From: JAQIBY01 sp046546095
GTDB lineage: Bacteria > Bacteroidota > Bacteroidia > Bacteroidales > ML635J-15
Length of the DNA stretch: 31,497 nucleotides
Direction of reading: 5' to 3'
Assembly: GCA_046546095.1 (NCBI GenBank)
Contig: JBKGYK010000034.1
Coordinates: forward strand, 1 to 31,497
Part shown: positions 1 to 7,661 of the stretch, one piece after another
Layout: each line of letters starts with the position of its first letter
Position numbering within the stretch: the first letter of the stretch is position 1
Notes under the pieces: model-generated
Seen by the model: the letters and a program-made list of their open reading frames with translations, nothing else
Database searches by the model: none
Told to the model about the DNA's origin: nothing
Position numbers and translations under genes: made by a program

Positions 1-86
1 TATCAATACCGGCAGACCTGTCAGGTGATTTTTGCACAAGGACGGAAGCCGGCAGCTTGTGTGCTGCGATGCCGTTGTGCTGCAGC

Positions 87-146
87 GGCGGGCAGAGTGC
101 CCGCCTGCCGGACGGGCAGGGAGCGATGGAGCGGAACTCCTGCCCG
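87..146. repeat. Nested GC-rich inverted repeats
   Basis: Three stems can be read directly. GGCGGGCA (87-94) pairs with TGCCCGCC (98-105) across a 3-nt loop. CCTGCC (104-109) pairs with GGCAGG (115-120). CGGGCAGG (113-120) pairs with CCTGCCCG (139-146). The stems compete for the same bases, so alternative folds are possible. No T-run follows, so it is not an intrinsic terminator. It resembles REP-like intergenic elements, but the family is not identified. Confidence 0.6.
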
Positions 147-316
147 GCCATGTCAGCACAGGCAGAGCAGTGCGCAACTACAGGCTGCAGGCCGACCCGC
201 CTTTTTCCGGCGGGATGTGCCCTGATATATATATGTTAAAGACAATATATATTATGTATGTTTTGCAAATCTTGCTGAAAAGTATGCCTGGATTTTTAGA
301 ATCGATGATAAGTTTC

Positions 317-324
317 TATATTTG
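317..324 (+). promoter_or_regulatory. Bacteroidota-type -7 box (TATATTTG)
   Basis: TATATTTG matches the Bacteroidota -7 consensus TAnnTTTG exactly and lies 28 nt before the GTG start at 353. No clean TTTG -33 element lies 19-21 nt upstream, only a T-run at 293-297. It is the likely promoter of the glycosyltransferase gene. Confidence 0.5.
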
Positions 325-352
325 ACAGCTTATTACTAGAACGAAACCTGAC

Positions 353-1090
353 GTGAGTAAAAATCTTGTTATCATACCCACCTATAATGAAAGGGAGAAT
401 GCAGAGGCCATTGTCCGGAAGGTGTTTTCGCTTGAGGAGTCTTTTCATGTGTTGATCGTAGATGATGGTTCCCCTGACGGAACTGCAGATATCATTAAAG
501 AATTGCAAAACGAATTTCCTCTGCAGCTTCATTTGATGCAGCGCGAGGGAAAGCAGGGTCTGGGCACTGCATATATTGCGGGTTTCAAATATGCTCTTGA
601 GAACGGGTATGATTATATCTGTGAGATGGATGCTGATTTTTCACACAATCCCGAAGACCTTGAGCGTCTCCAGGCCGAGTGTGCCAAAGGCGGTGCTGAT
701 GTAGCGATCGGCTCGCGATATATAACCGGGGTGAATGTTGTGAACTGGCCGATGGGAAGGGTTTTGCTTTCCTATTTTGCTTCCTGGTATGTACGGATAG
801 TTACCGGGATGAAAATAAATGATACAACAGCGGGTTTTGTTTGTTACAGCAGAAAAGTTCTTGAAAGTATTAATCTTGAAAATATCAGGATGATTGGCTA
901 TGCATTTCAGATTGAAATGAAATTTAAAGCGTGGTTGCTTGGATTTGATGTTCGGGAAGTGCCAATCATATTTACTGAAAGAAAACACGGAACATCCAAA
1001 ATGTCCGGCGGGATATTTTCCGAGGCAGTGTTTGGCGTAATATCAATGAAGTTCAAATCCTTGATAAATAAGAAAAAATATCTTCGATGA
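353..1090 (+). CDS. Polyprenol-phosphate mannosyltransferase-like GT2 glycosyltransferase
   Basis: Predicted 245-residue family 2 glycosyltransferase of the dolichol/polyprenol-phosphate mannosyltransferase (DPM1) type, which moves a sugar from a nucleotide donor to a polyprenyl phosphate on the inner face of the membrane. Visible motifs are PTYNERENA (residues 9-17), VDDGSPDGTAD (36-46) for nucleotide binding, the metal-binding EMDADFSHNP (91-100), GSRYITG (120-126) and TTAGF (158-162). It has no C-terminal membrane segments, so it is the short soluble form, and the length is normal for that form. The start is GTG at 353; no in-frame ATG fits better, and the N-terminal motif begins at once after it. 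It stands alone with its own -7 box. The sugar and acceptor cannot be read from sequence; the product probably feeds glycan assembly at the cell envelope. Confidence 0.88.
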   Translation: MSKNLVIIPTYNERENAEAIVRKVFSLEESFHVLIVDDGSPDGTADIIKELQNEFPLQLHLMQREGKQGLGTAYIAGFKYALENGYDYICEMDADFSHNPEDLERLQAECAKGGADVAIGSRYITGVNVVNWPMGRVLLSYFASWYVRIVTGMKINDTTAGFVCYSRKVLESINLENIRMIGYAFQIEMKFKAWLLGFDVREVPIIFTERKHGTSKMSGGIFSEAVFGVISMKFKSLINKKKYLR

Positions 1091-1092
1091 GT

Positions 1093-1123
1093 TTTGTGAA
1101 GTGATTATTTTTTCGTAGATTTG
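1093..1123 (+). promoter_or_regulatory. Bacteroidota promoter (TTTG-19-TAGATTTG)
   Basis: TTTG at 1093-1096 and TAGATTTG at 1116-1123 are separated by 19 nt. This fits both the -33 and the -7 consensus of the Bacteroidota primary sigma factor. The start codon at 1173 is 49 nt downstream of the -7 box. It is the best two-part promoter match I found in the window. Confidence 0.6.
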
Positions 1124-1172
1124 TGAAATAAGATTGAATATTTATCCTAAATTTTTAAAAATTACATTAGTT

Positions 1173-2963
1173 ATGAAAAAATTATTACTCAGTTTTGTTT
1201 TGATTGCAAGCGTATCATTCGCATTTGCTCAAAACTATCAGGTGAAAGACCTGAGTATCAAGAAAGATGTCAAAGAAAATCTGACAAAAACAAAATCATT
1301 GAAAGGCGATGCCATTGATAATGCCGATTTTGAAACATGGCATTCCGATTATGACTATCTTGACCTTGGTGATATGCCACAAGGTTGGTCAATGATAACA
1401 GGTAATCCTGCTGGTCAGCAGAGTACAGATGCACAGAGTGGTACATATGCTATGCATGTGGAAAGCAATGTTGTGTCTAATACCAATTTAGGATGGACTG
1501 ATACCCTGGTTGGTGGTATTGCTTTTATCGGACAGGATGGACTTATTGGTGGCCCACAGAAGGAGCCTTACACTGAGCGTCCTGATTCTGTTTCCTTTTT
1601 CTTTAAAGGAGAATTGATGAGCACTGATACCTCCATTGTAATTTTCGAACTGTACAATGATGGTACATATGTTGGTGGTTTTACTGAAATGTATGGAGAT
1701 GCTGATATCAGCACAGCCTGGGAAGAAAAAACCGTTACACTTAACTATGAGGAAACGCTCGTACCAGACAGTGCTGCAATGTTTGTCTCCAGTACTGGTC
1801 TTGGTATATTCCAGGGTTTAGACATTGGCACCTTAACTGCCGGCAGTTATGTGGATATTGATGACATGACTTTCCATGTACCAGAAGCTACAGAACCCAT
1901 TGCAAGTGTTGACCCCGACACCTACAGTGCAGGAGGCGTGGAGATTGAAACATCTGTTACCTCAGGTACATTTACCTTAACCAATATTGGCGTAGGAACA
2001 CTTACCGTTAATTCATCCACTGATCTTAGCGGAACAATGTTCTCAACTACTTTTACCGATGGTGATGTGAGCCTTGATGAAGGCCAGTCTTATGATTTCA
2101 CATTTGACTTTACACCCACAGCAGAAGGTACATATAATGAAACCTTCTCAATTGAAACCAACGGAGGCACTGTTGATATTGATCTTTCAGGTATTGGTCA
2201 GGGTCCATGCAGTGTTATATCTGATTATCCTTACAGTGAAAGTTTTGAAGCCACTGTACCACCCGAATGTTGGGAAGCACTGGATGAAGACGGAGATGGA
2301 TTTGGTTGGGAGCAGGTTGTTGAACCGGATCACACTGCTCATGACGGTGAGTATTCAGCCATGTCTGCATCATGGGATGGCGATGATGGTGCTCTGACAC
2401 CTGACAACTACCTGATTACGCCACAGTTCGATATTACTGCAGACAACCTTGAGCTCAGATTCTGGGTGGCCGCACAGGACTCTGACTGGTCTGAGGAGAA
2501 TTATTCAGTGATGATTTCAACAAGCGGTACAGCACCAGCTGATTTTGTTTCCATTCACAGTGAAACTTTACCAGCAGGTTCTGATGCATGGTCAGAAGTT
2601 GTTCTTCCATTGACAGATTATGATGGTGAAGTAATTTATATTGCTTTCCGTCATCACGATTGTACTGACCAGTTCCAGATTAAACTTGATGATGTGAGCA
2701 TTGATTTTGCCACCGGCAATGATGCAATCAGCAATGAAAACCTCAGTGTTTTCCCGAACCCTGCCAACAATAATGTTACTGTTGAAAATGCAGAAAATGC
2801 AGATATCAGCATATACAATATGGTTGGACAAAAAGTGGTTTCTGAAAAAGCTAAGAGCAACCGCGAAAGCATCAATATCTCAGACCTTTCTGAAGGCACA
2901 TACATGATCCGCATTGAAAACGGAGATGAAGTGAATACTCAGAAACTGAATGTTATTCGCTAA
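1173..2963 (+). CDS. T9SS type A sorting-domain protein with choice-of-anchor D and J domains
   Basis: 596-residue secreted protein. I chose ATG 1173 because it opens a clean signal peptide (MKKLLLSFVLIASVSFAFA, cut before Gln20); an upstream TTG at 1134 would add an unlikely leader. Residues about 47-238 form a beta-rich domain with a carbohydrate-binding look, ending in VDIDDMTF. Residues 242-341 resemble the choice-of-anchor D/HYDIN type (TLTNIGVGTLTV). Residues 346-513 resemble a cleaved-adhesin/choice-of-anchor J domain (VPPECWEALDEDGDGFGW, ALTPDNYLITPQF). Residues 523-596 are a type-A T9SS C-terminal domain with FPNP and a final QKLNVIR, which directs passage through the outer membrane and surface attachment. 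Its last two domains are shared with the next gene. Binding partner and enzymatic activity are unknown; no catalytic motif is visible. Confidence 0.85.
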   Translation: MKKLLLSFVLIASVSFAFAQNYQVKDLSIKKDVKENLTKTKSLKGDAIDNADFETWHSDYDYLDLGDMPQGWSMITGNPAGQQSTDAQSGTYAMHVESNVVSNTNLGWTDTLVGGIAFIGQDGLIGGPQKEPYTERPDSVSFFFKGELMSTDTSIVIFELYNDGTYVGGFTEMYGDADISTAWEEKTVTLNYEETLVPDSAAMFVSSTGLGIFQGLDIGTLTAGSYVDIDDMTFHVPEATEPIASVDPDTYSAGGVEIETSVTSGTFTLTNIGVGTLTVNSSTDLSGTMFSTTFTDGDVSLDEGQSYDFTFDFTPTAEGTYNETFSIETNGGTVDIDLSGIGQGPCSVISDYPYSESFEATVPPECWEALDEDGDGFGWEQVVEPDHTAHDGEYSAMSASWDGDDGALTPDNYLITPQFDITADNLELRFWVAAQDSDWSEENYSVMISTSGTAPADFVSIHSETLPAGSDAWSEVVLPLTDYDGEVIYIAFRHHDCTDQFQIKLDDVSIDFATGNDAISNENLSVFPNPANNNVTVENAENADISIYNMVGQKVVSEKAKSNRESINISDLSEGTYMIRIENGDEVNTQKLNVIR

Positions 2964-2990
2964 GCATAGTTTTAATTATTATAACTTATC

Positions 2991-3032
2991 AAAAAAAGGT
3001 TGTCCGCTGTTTTGCGGACAACTTTTTTTTTT
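2991..3032 (+). terminator. Strong intrinsic terminator
   Basis: GTTGTCCGC (2999-3007) pairs perfectly with GCGGACAAC (3014-3022) across a 6-nt loop and is followed by ten T (3023-3032). An A-run at 2991-2997 can pair with the T-run, so the hairpin could also work from the other strand. It closes the gene that ends at 2963. Confidence 0.92.
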
Positions 3033-3077
3033 GAATGCGATTTAAGTCTTGATTGATACGGTTAATTAAAAAAATGT

Positions 3078-3085
3078 TATATTTG
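3078..3085 (+). promoter_or_regulatory. Bacteroidota-type -7 box (TATATTTG)
   Basis: TATATTTG matches TAnnTTTG exactly, 29 nt before the ATG at 3115 and just after a terminator, which is the expected place for a fresh promoter. The -33 element is weak (ATTG at 3052-3055 is 22 nt away). Confidence 0.5.
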
Positions 3086-3114
3086 TCACATGTAAAACTA
3101 AAAACCCAAACATT

Positions 3115-5418
3115 ATGAGAAATTTTTATTTGTTATTTGCAATGATGTTTGTTGCTGTATCCGCTTTCGGTCAAGCGAGAATTGATACAAAGCAGCAAAT
3201 TAAAGATGATGGTAAAAAAGCCATTTATCTAAACAATATTACTTATGATAGAGGTGTGATTGAAGATTGCCCTGCTAACAGCCTGGGATCTCAGCCATAC
3301 AGTGATCCCTCAACTGCAGTTACATCCGAATTGTCTGTGGGAATTTCTGCGGCCACTGAATTCTCTACCATTGGTGGAACTATTGAAACTGTCCACGTTT
3401 GGATGGCTTCCTTGTATTATGACGGATCTACCTGGTCAGAATGTACACCCGATGATCCTTATACTGTGAATGTCTATTTTTTGGAAAATAATGGAGGTGT
3501 CCCGGGTGATACCCTGCATTCATTTACTGATGTAACCGGAACAGTTGTTGATGCCGGTGTACAGTTGTTTGATGCTTATGCGGCTTATTTTCTGAGTGTT
3601 GACCTGGGCAGCAGTGTTGATATGCATAATGGATTTATGCTTGTCGAAGGCACAACAGCCAGTGATTGCTGGTTCATGTGGATTGATTCGGGAGATGGAG
3701 ATGGTAGTGCTTACCAGTATAATAGTGACAGTCTTGAATGGGCTGCCTTAGATAACCCGGGTACTTATTGTCTCGAAGGTGTTGCTCCATCTTGTGCTGC
3801 ACCAAGCAATGTTGAATTGATTAATCCTACTGATACGGGTCTTACCGTAAGCTGGGATCAGATTGGCACCCCGGATTCATGGGATATTGAAGTTGTAGAA
3901 ACAGGAGTAACTCCTACCGGTACGCCTACCGAGGCGGGCATTGTAGACAACCCTTATACAATTTCAGGGTTAACTGCGGGAACACATTATGATGTTTATA
4001 TCCGTTCAAACTGTGGTGGTGACACCTACAGTATTTGGTCTGGACCTGTTACTGCAGTGACTTCCAACTGTGATCCTGCTGACAAGTGTTCTTATGTTGT
4101 TGACATGGTCGATGACTATGAGGATGGCTGGAATGGTGGCGCGCTTCAGTTTGTTGAAGATGGTCTTACTGTTGCTGAAGTAACCCTCGATGCCGGAGGA
4201 AGTGGTACCGCTTATGCTGATATTTGTGATGCCGCCTCTGTGGATGTTGTTTTTGTTGCCGGTGACTATCCTGCAGAAATTGGGTTTACCATTTCCGATC
4301 CTTATGGAATAGAACTCCACACATCTGCTATTGGTGATTTTGCTGCCGAAGATGACGGTACTACAGTGTTTTCCTTTACCGGAGATTGCACCGAGCCCGC
4401 TTGCCCTGCACCTGAAGATCTCACAGCCACAGCCGGTTTAAACAGTGCTGACCTTGAATGGACTGAAACCGGAACTGCTGACACCTGGAATGTTGAGTGG
4501 GGTCCCGTCGGTTTTACACAGGGTGATGGTACACTTGAAGAAGGTGTTACGGATAATCCTTATACCCTGGATGGACTCGATGCAGCTACCATGTATGATT
4601 TTTATGTGCAGGCTGACTGTGGTGGTGATGGTACTAGCCTCTGGGCTGGTCCATATACTTTTACCACTGAATGTGAGGTGATTTCAAGCTATCCATTCCA
4701 CGAAGGTTTTGAATCAGCTGTTCCTCCCGCATGCTGGCTTGCTCTTGATGAGGATGCTGACGGTTTTAACTGGATGCAGATTGATTATCATGTGAACAAT
4801 GGTAGTGGAGCAGCAATGTCTGCATCTTATGACAATACAGACGGCGCCCTTACTCCCGATAATTACCTGATTTCACCCCAGTTCGATATCAATCAGGCTA
4901 ACCTTGAACTTGGTTTCTATGCTGCTGCTTTTGATCCCGACTGGTCTGAAGAAAAATTCTCAGTAATGATTTCTACCAGCGGTACAGAAGTTGCTGACTT
5001 TACTGAAGTTCATACGGAAACTCTCCCTGCAGGTGATTCCACCTTTAATCAGGTTATTGTTCCCCTCAGTGATTATGACGGAGAATTAATCTATATCGCT
5101 ATCCGTCACTGGGATATTACTGATATGTACCAGCTTGTAATTGATGATTTTGAAATCGACGCTGCTGTTGGTGAAAATATGAATGCTTCTGAAAGCATCG
5201 CAGTATTCCCCAATCCTGCTGACAATATGATTTATGTTGAAAATGCTGAAAATGCACAGATCAACGTAATGAACATGGTAGGTCAGGTTGTTGCTTCTAA
5301 AGTTGCTGACAGCAACCGCGAAAGCATCAATATTTCCGATCTCTCTGAAGGTACTTACATCATCCGCATTGAAAACGGTAATGAAGTAAGCACACAGAAA
5401 ATGAACGTTATTCGCTAA
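3115..5418 (+). CDS. T9SS type A sorting-domain protein with two fibronectin III-like domains and a choice-of-anchor J domain
   Basis: 767-residue secreted multidomain protein. Signal peptide MRNFYLLFAMMFVAVSAFG (1-19). Residues about 52-222 form an unnamed beta-rich domain containing four cysteines. Residues 226-319 and 429-520 look like fibronectin type III domains (GLTVSWDQIGTPDSWDIEV; SADLEWTETGTADTWNVEW), each ending in a YDVYIRSNCGG- or YDFYVQADCGG-like strand. Between them (320-428) is a domain with the DDYEDGWNGG signature, seen in many Bacteroidota surface proteins. Residues 520-683 are a choice-of-anchor J domain and 694-767 a T9SS type-A sorting domain (FPNP, final QKMNVIR). The last two domains closely match those of the gene at 1173. 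Likely a cell-surface adhesin or structural protein; no catalytic residues are evident. Confidence 0.85.
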   Translation: MRNFYLLFAMMFVAVSAFGQARIDTKQQIKDDGKKAIYLNNITYDRGVIEDCPANSLGSQPYSDPSTAVTSELSVGISAATEFSTIGGTIETVHVWMASLYYDGSTWSECTPDDPYTVNVYFLENNGGVPGDTLHSFTDVTGTVVDAGVQLFDAYAAYFLSVDLGSSVDMHNGFMLVEGTTASDCWFMWIDSGDGDGSAYQYNSDSLEWAALDNPGTYCLEGVAPSCAAPSNVELINPTDTGLTVSWDQIGTPDSWDIEVVETGVTPTGTPTEAGIVDNPYTISGLTAGTHYDVYIRSNCGGDTYSIWSGPVTAVTSNCDPADKCSYVVDMVDDYEDGWNGGALQFVEDGLTVAEVTLDAGGSGTAYADICDAASVDVVFVAGDYPAEIGFTISDPYGIELHTSAIGDFAAEDDGTTVFSFTGDCTEPACPAPEDLTATAGLNSADLEWTETGTADTWNVEWGPVGFTQGDGTLEEGVTDNPYTLDGLDAATMYDFYVQADCGGDGTSLWAGPYTFTTECEVISSYPFHEGFESAVPPACWLALDEDADGFNWMQIDYHVNNGSGAAMSASYDNTDGALTPDNYLISPQFDINQANLELGFYAAAFDPDWSEEKFSVMISTSGTEVADFTEVHTETLPAGDSTFNQVIVPLSDYDGELIYIAIRHWDITDMYQLVIDDFEIDAAVGENMNASESIAVFPNPADNMIYVENAENAQINVMNMVGQVVASKVADSNRESINISDLSEGTYIIRIENGNEVSTQKMNVIR

Positions 5419-5438
5419 GAAAACTTTTAAATACAGAT

Positions 5439-5466
5439 AAAAAGAGCCGCAAGTGCGGCTCTTTTT
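5439..5466 (+). terminator. Intrinsic terminator
   Basis: AAAAAGAGCCGC (5439-5450) pairs perfectly with GCGGCTCTTTTT (5455-5466) across an AAGT loop. The 12-bp stem ends in a T-run 21 nt after the stop codon at 5418. The A-run makes it potentially bidirectional. Confidence 0.92.
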
Positions 5467-5478
5467 GTTTATAAAATA

Positions 5479-5510
5479 GTTGTAAACGGACTCAAAATAT
5501 GTTATATTGG
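5479..5510 (+). promoter_or_regulatory. Weak Bacteroidota-type promoter
   Basis: GTTG (5479-5482) lies 20 nt before TATATTGG (5503-5510). Each box differs from TTTG / TAnnTTTG by one base. It sits 27 nt before the ATG at 5538, the same arrangement as for the neighbouring secreted-protein genes. Confidence 0.35.
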
Positions 5511-5537
5511 GGATACATAACTAGAATAAATTTTGGT

Positions 5538-5955
5538 ATGAAACGAATTTATACCATTGTTGCATTTCTCCTTATTGCAGGTATGAGTTTTGCACAGTAC
5601 CAATCAAAGCCGGAGACTTTTTTTATGCAGGATTTTGACCCTGATACCCTGGCACTAGTCCGTGCTACGTCTGGTATTTCAGAGACGGATGAAGATAGTG
5701 TTTATGAATCCATTGCTGAGGCTTTCTTTTAGCAGGAATTTGATGCTGATACTTTTGGAGGATTATTCCAGAAAAACCGTGGATCTGAGTGCAACTATTG
5801 TTGGTGAAAACAGACGTGTAATCCGAAGTGATCTGAGTTTGAGCGATGCCTGTGACTGGATGCCTTATTGTGAACAGGTACATCCTGATTGGTATGATGA
5901 CTGGTTGATCAACGGGGTGGCAGCGGACAGAATGTGTTTGCCTGGTAAAAACTAA
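5538..5955 (+). pseudogene. Broken small secreted-protein gene (stop plus frameshift)
   Basis: The intact first part (5538-5732) encodes 64 residues beginning with a signal peptide (MKRIYTIVAFLLIAGMSFA, then Gln20) and ending at a TAG. Reading past the TAG in the same frame gives QEFDADTFGGLFQKN, which echoes FMQDFDPDTLALV before the stop, so the frame seems to have been coding on both sides. About 60 bases later coding character moves to the +1 frame: DLSATIVGENRRVIRSDLS, then CDWMPYCEQVHPDW and a stop at 5953-5955. A single ancestral protein of about 138 residues therefore seems split by one nonsense codon and one frameshift. I do not recognise its family. The alternative is a genuine 64-residue peptide followed by non-coding DNA. 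The ATG at 5538 is preferred over an upstream in-frame TTG because of the signal peptide. Confidence 0.55.
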
Positions 5956-5957
5956 AC

Positions 5958-7538
5958 TTATTCATTGCTTATTACCTTGATTTCTACCCGCCTGTTGAGT
6001 TGTCTGCCTTCTTCTGTTTCGTTATCTGCAACAGGTACTTTGTTTCCAAAACCACGATATTTTAACCTTGATTCATCTATGCCGGCTTCAATCAGAAACC
6101 TGTATACCGCTTCTGCACGGCCAACACTCAGGCGCTTATTGTACCAGTTGCTGCCAATATTGTCGGTATGTCCGCGTATTTCAATCCGGAGGTCTGAATG
6201 CTCCTGCATGATGTTTGCAAGCTTTTCCAGGGCGGAGAAGGAGGAGGGAAGCAATTCCGACTGGTTGAATGCAAAATAGATGTTGGGCATGTCAATGGAA
6301 AAGCCTGTATTTGCATTTCGCAAGCTTTCAATTAACTCCTCATCACCGGAACCGAGCGCTCCTTCACGCAATTGCCCTGATATGCTTGCGTAATCACTGT
6401 CTTCTTCTTCTTTTTCCTTGTCTGACTTTGTTGTATTATTTTCCTTTCCATTGTCGGCCAAGGCATCTGAATAATTTTCATTTTCTGTGTTGGATCCTTC
6501 TTCGTTTCCGGAGGTAGTGTTGCTCTCTGCAGCAGAATCATCTGTCTCTGCGCCGGAATGATCCAATGCTTCATTGTCATTTTCCTGTTCGTTGTTTCCG
6601 CCTTTATCGCCGTTTGCGTCTTCCTTTTCTGAATTGCGTCTGCCATCTGTACCGTTGGTATTCGTATTGAGCGGAAAATCAGCATTTTCAGCCAGCAGTC
6701 TTTCATCAGCATTCATTTGATCCAGATAGTTGTTGTATGCTTCCATAAAGGATTGCGAATCTTCATCCAGCCAGTCATATCCGGCAGAATGATCGTCCTG
6801 GCACCCACATTCAAACTGGTTTTCAATTTTATACAGTTTGACATCATCAATATAATAGTACGCATAGACAAAAGTGGTATCTGTCAGGCTGTCACTGTTT
6901 TCAAAATAATGGGTTTTGACATTTGGGCAGAAATTGCCCAGGCTAAGGAATTTTTCTCTGCCACGGGACCGAAATACACCACAGAGCTCATGCCACTCTG
7001 TTTTGTTGTCCATCCTGTGACCGGGCATATTAAAAACCATAGGTTCGGCATCCAGCAATCCGGCGTCCCAGGATTTTAAACGTTCCCTTGTGAAGCTTAC
7101 CCCGAGTGCATCTACTGCATATCTTGAGCGTGGGGCCAGGGCGTATTTAAGGGAAAAACAATACAACTGACGGAATTCCAGTTCTTCATGCAGCTCGACC
7201 GATAAGTATTCTCTCGATGCCTTTTTTTCAGGCATGCTATCAGCAAAAACCTCTCTCAGAATCAGGCCTACGTAAGCGTCACCCTCACTGGCAGGCATGT
7301 ATCCTGCAAAGTTTTCCGGTACACCTGCTATTTCATTGCTGCAGCGATGAAAATAATCCGGGGTGCCCTTGTTTGGGTTTTTCCAGTGGGGGATGAGTTC
7401 TTTGACAGGATTTTCAGTGAAGGATTCAGGGCATGCCCAGCCTCCCTCAAAACCCGCGTTTGGAATCAGGCTCTGTGCATTTGAAAAGCTCAGCCCAAGC
7501 AGCAAAAAGAGCGCATATGTCAGAATCAGATGTCTCAT
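5958..7538 (-). CDS. OmpA-family outer-membrane protein with N-terminal galactose-binding-like domain
   Basis: 526-residue protein likely anchoring the outer membrane to peptidoglycan. Signal peptide at 1-21. Residues 22-246 form a beta-sandwich-like domain common at the N-terminus of Bacteroidota OmpA proteins (LIPNAGFEGGWACPESF, later TPDYFHRCS and YIDDVKLY), closing with a CGC cysteine pair. Residues about 290-382 are a very acidic, Asn/Glu/Ser-rich low-complexity linker. Residues 417-524 are the OmpA/MotB peptidoglycan-binding domain, with IEIRGHTDNIGSNWYNKRLS (452-471) and QLNRRVEIKV; Asp459 and Arg516 match the usual diaminopimelate-binding pair. It converges on the broken gene to its left. 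A GGAGG lies 7 nt before the ATG, unusual for this phylum. The function of the N-terminal domain is unknown. Confidence 0.85.
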   Translation of the reverse strand: MRHLILTYALFLLLGLSFSNAQSLIPNAGFEGGWACPESFTENPVKELIPHWKNPNKGTPDYFHRCSNEIAGVPENFAGYMPASEGDAYVGLILREVFADSMPEKKASREYLSVELHEELEFRQLYCFSLKYALAPRSRYAVDALGVSFTRERLKSWDAGLLDAEPMVFNMPGHRMDNKTEWHELCGVFRSRGREKFLSLGNFCPNVKTHYFENSDSLTDTTFVYAYYYIDDVKLYKIENQFECGCQDDHSAGYDWLDEDSQSFMEAYNNYLDQMNADERLLAENADFPLNTNTNGTDGRRNSEKEDANGDKGGNNEQENDNEALDHSGAETDDSAAESNTTSGNEEGSNTENENYSDALADNGKENNTTKSDKEKEEEDSDYASISGQLREGALGSGDEELIESLRNANTGFSIDMPNIYFAFNQSELLPSSFSALEKLANIMQEHSDLRIEIRGHTDNIGSNWYNKRLSVGRAEAVYRFLIEAGIDESRLKYRGFGNKVPVADNETEEGRQLNRRVEIKVISNE

Positions 7539-7545
7539 CGTAATA

Positions 7546-7557
7546 CCTCCAAATATA
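7546..7557 (-). promoter_or_regulatory. Overlapping -7-like box and Shine-Dalgarno sequence
   Basis: On the minus strand TATATTTG (7557-7550) is joined to GGAGG (7550-7546), which lies 7 nt before the ATG at 7538. The two readings compete: if TATATTTG were the active -7 box, transcription would start almost at the start codon and exclude GGAGG from the message. GGAGG as ribosome binding site is the simpler reading, with the promoter further upstream. Confidence 0.4.
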
Positions 7558-7661
7558 ATAACTTATTCCCGAAGTTTATAGTATAATGTTTCGGCTCTTA
7601 TTTGCTTCTTATTTATGGGGATAGAAGGGAGAGACTTTGTTAAGATGAAAAACAAGCAGTC

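Larger units (their letters stand above)
1..352. other. Non-coding GC-rich stretch with hairpins
   Basis: I see no credible gene here. The short open frames overlap one another and show no protein-like composition, signal peptide or motif. Positions 16-26 are a near-perfect palindrome (ACCTG-T-CAGGT). Positions 56-220 are much richer in G and C than the neighbouring coding DNA and contain nested inverted repeats, listed separately. From about 225 the sequence becomes AT-rich and carries the promoter-like box of the next gene. The GC-rich part may be a dispersed intergenic repeat, but this is inference from its look only. Confidence 0.6.

Noticed and set aside
25..325. Overlapping open frames rich in Arg, Ala and Cys
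   Set aside because: They arise in GC-rich hairpin DNA, overlap in different frames, lack motifs and do not look like protein-coding sequence.
353..1090. Possible horizontal transfer or polysaccharide-island membership of the glycosyltransferase
   Set aside because: Base composition matches the neighbours, there are no other sugar genes in the window and no mobile-element ends.
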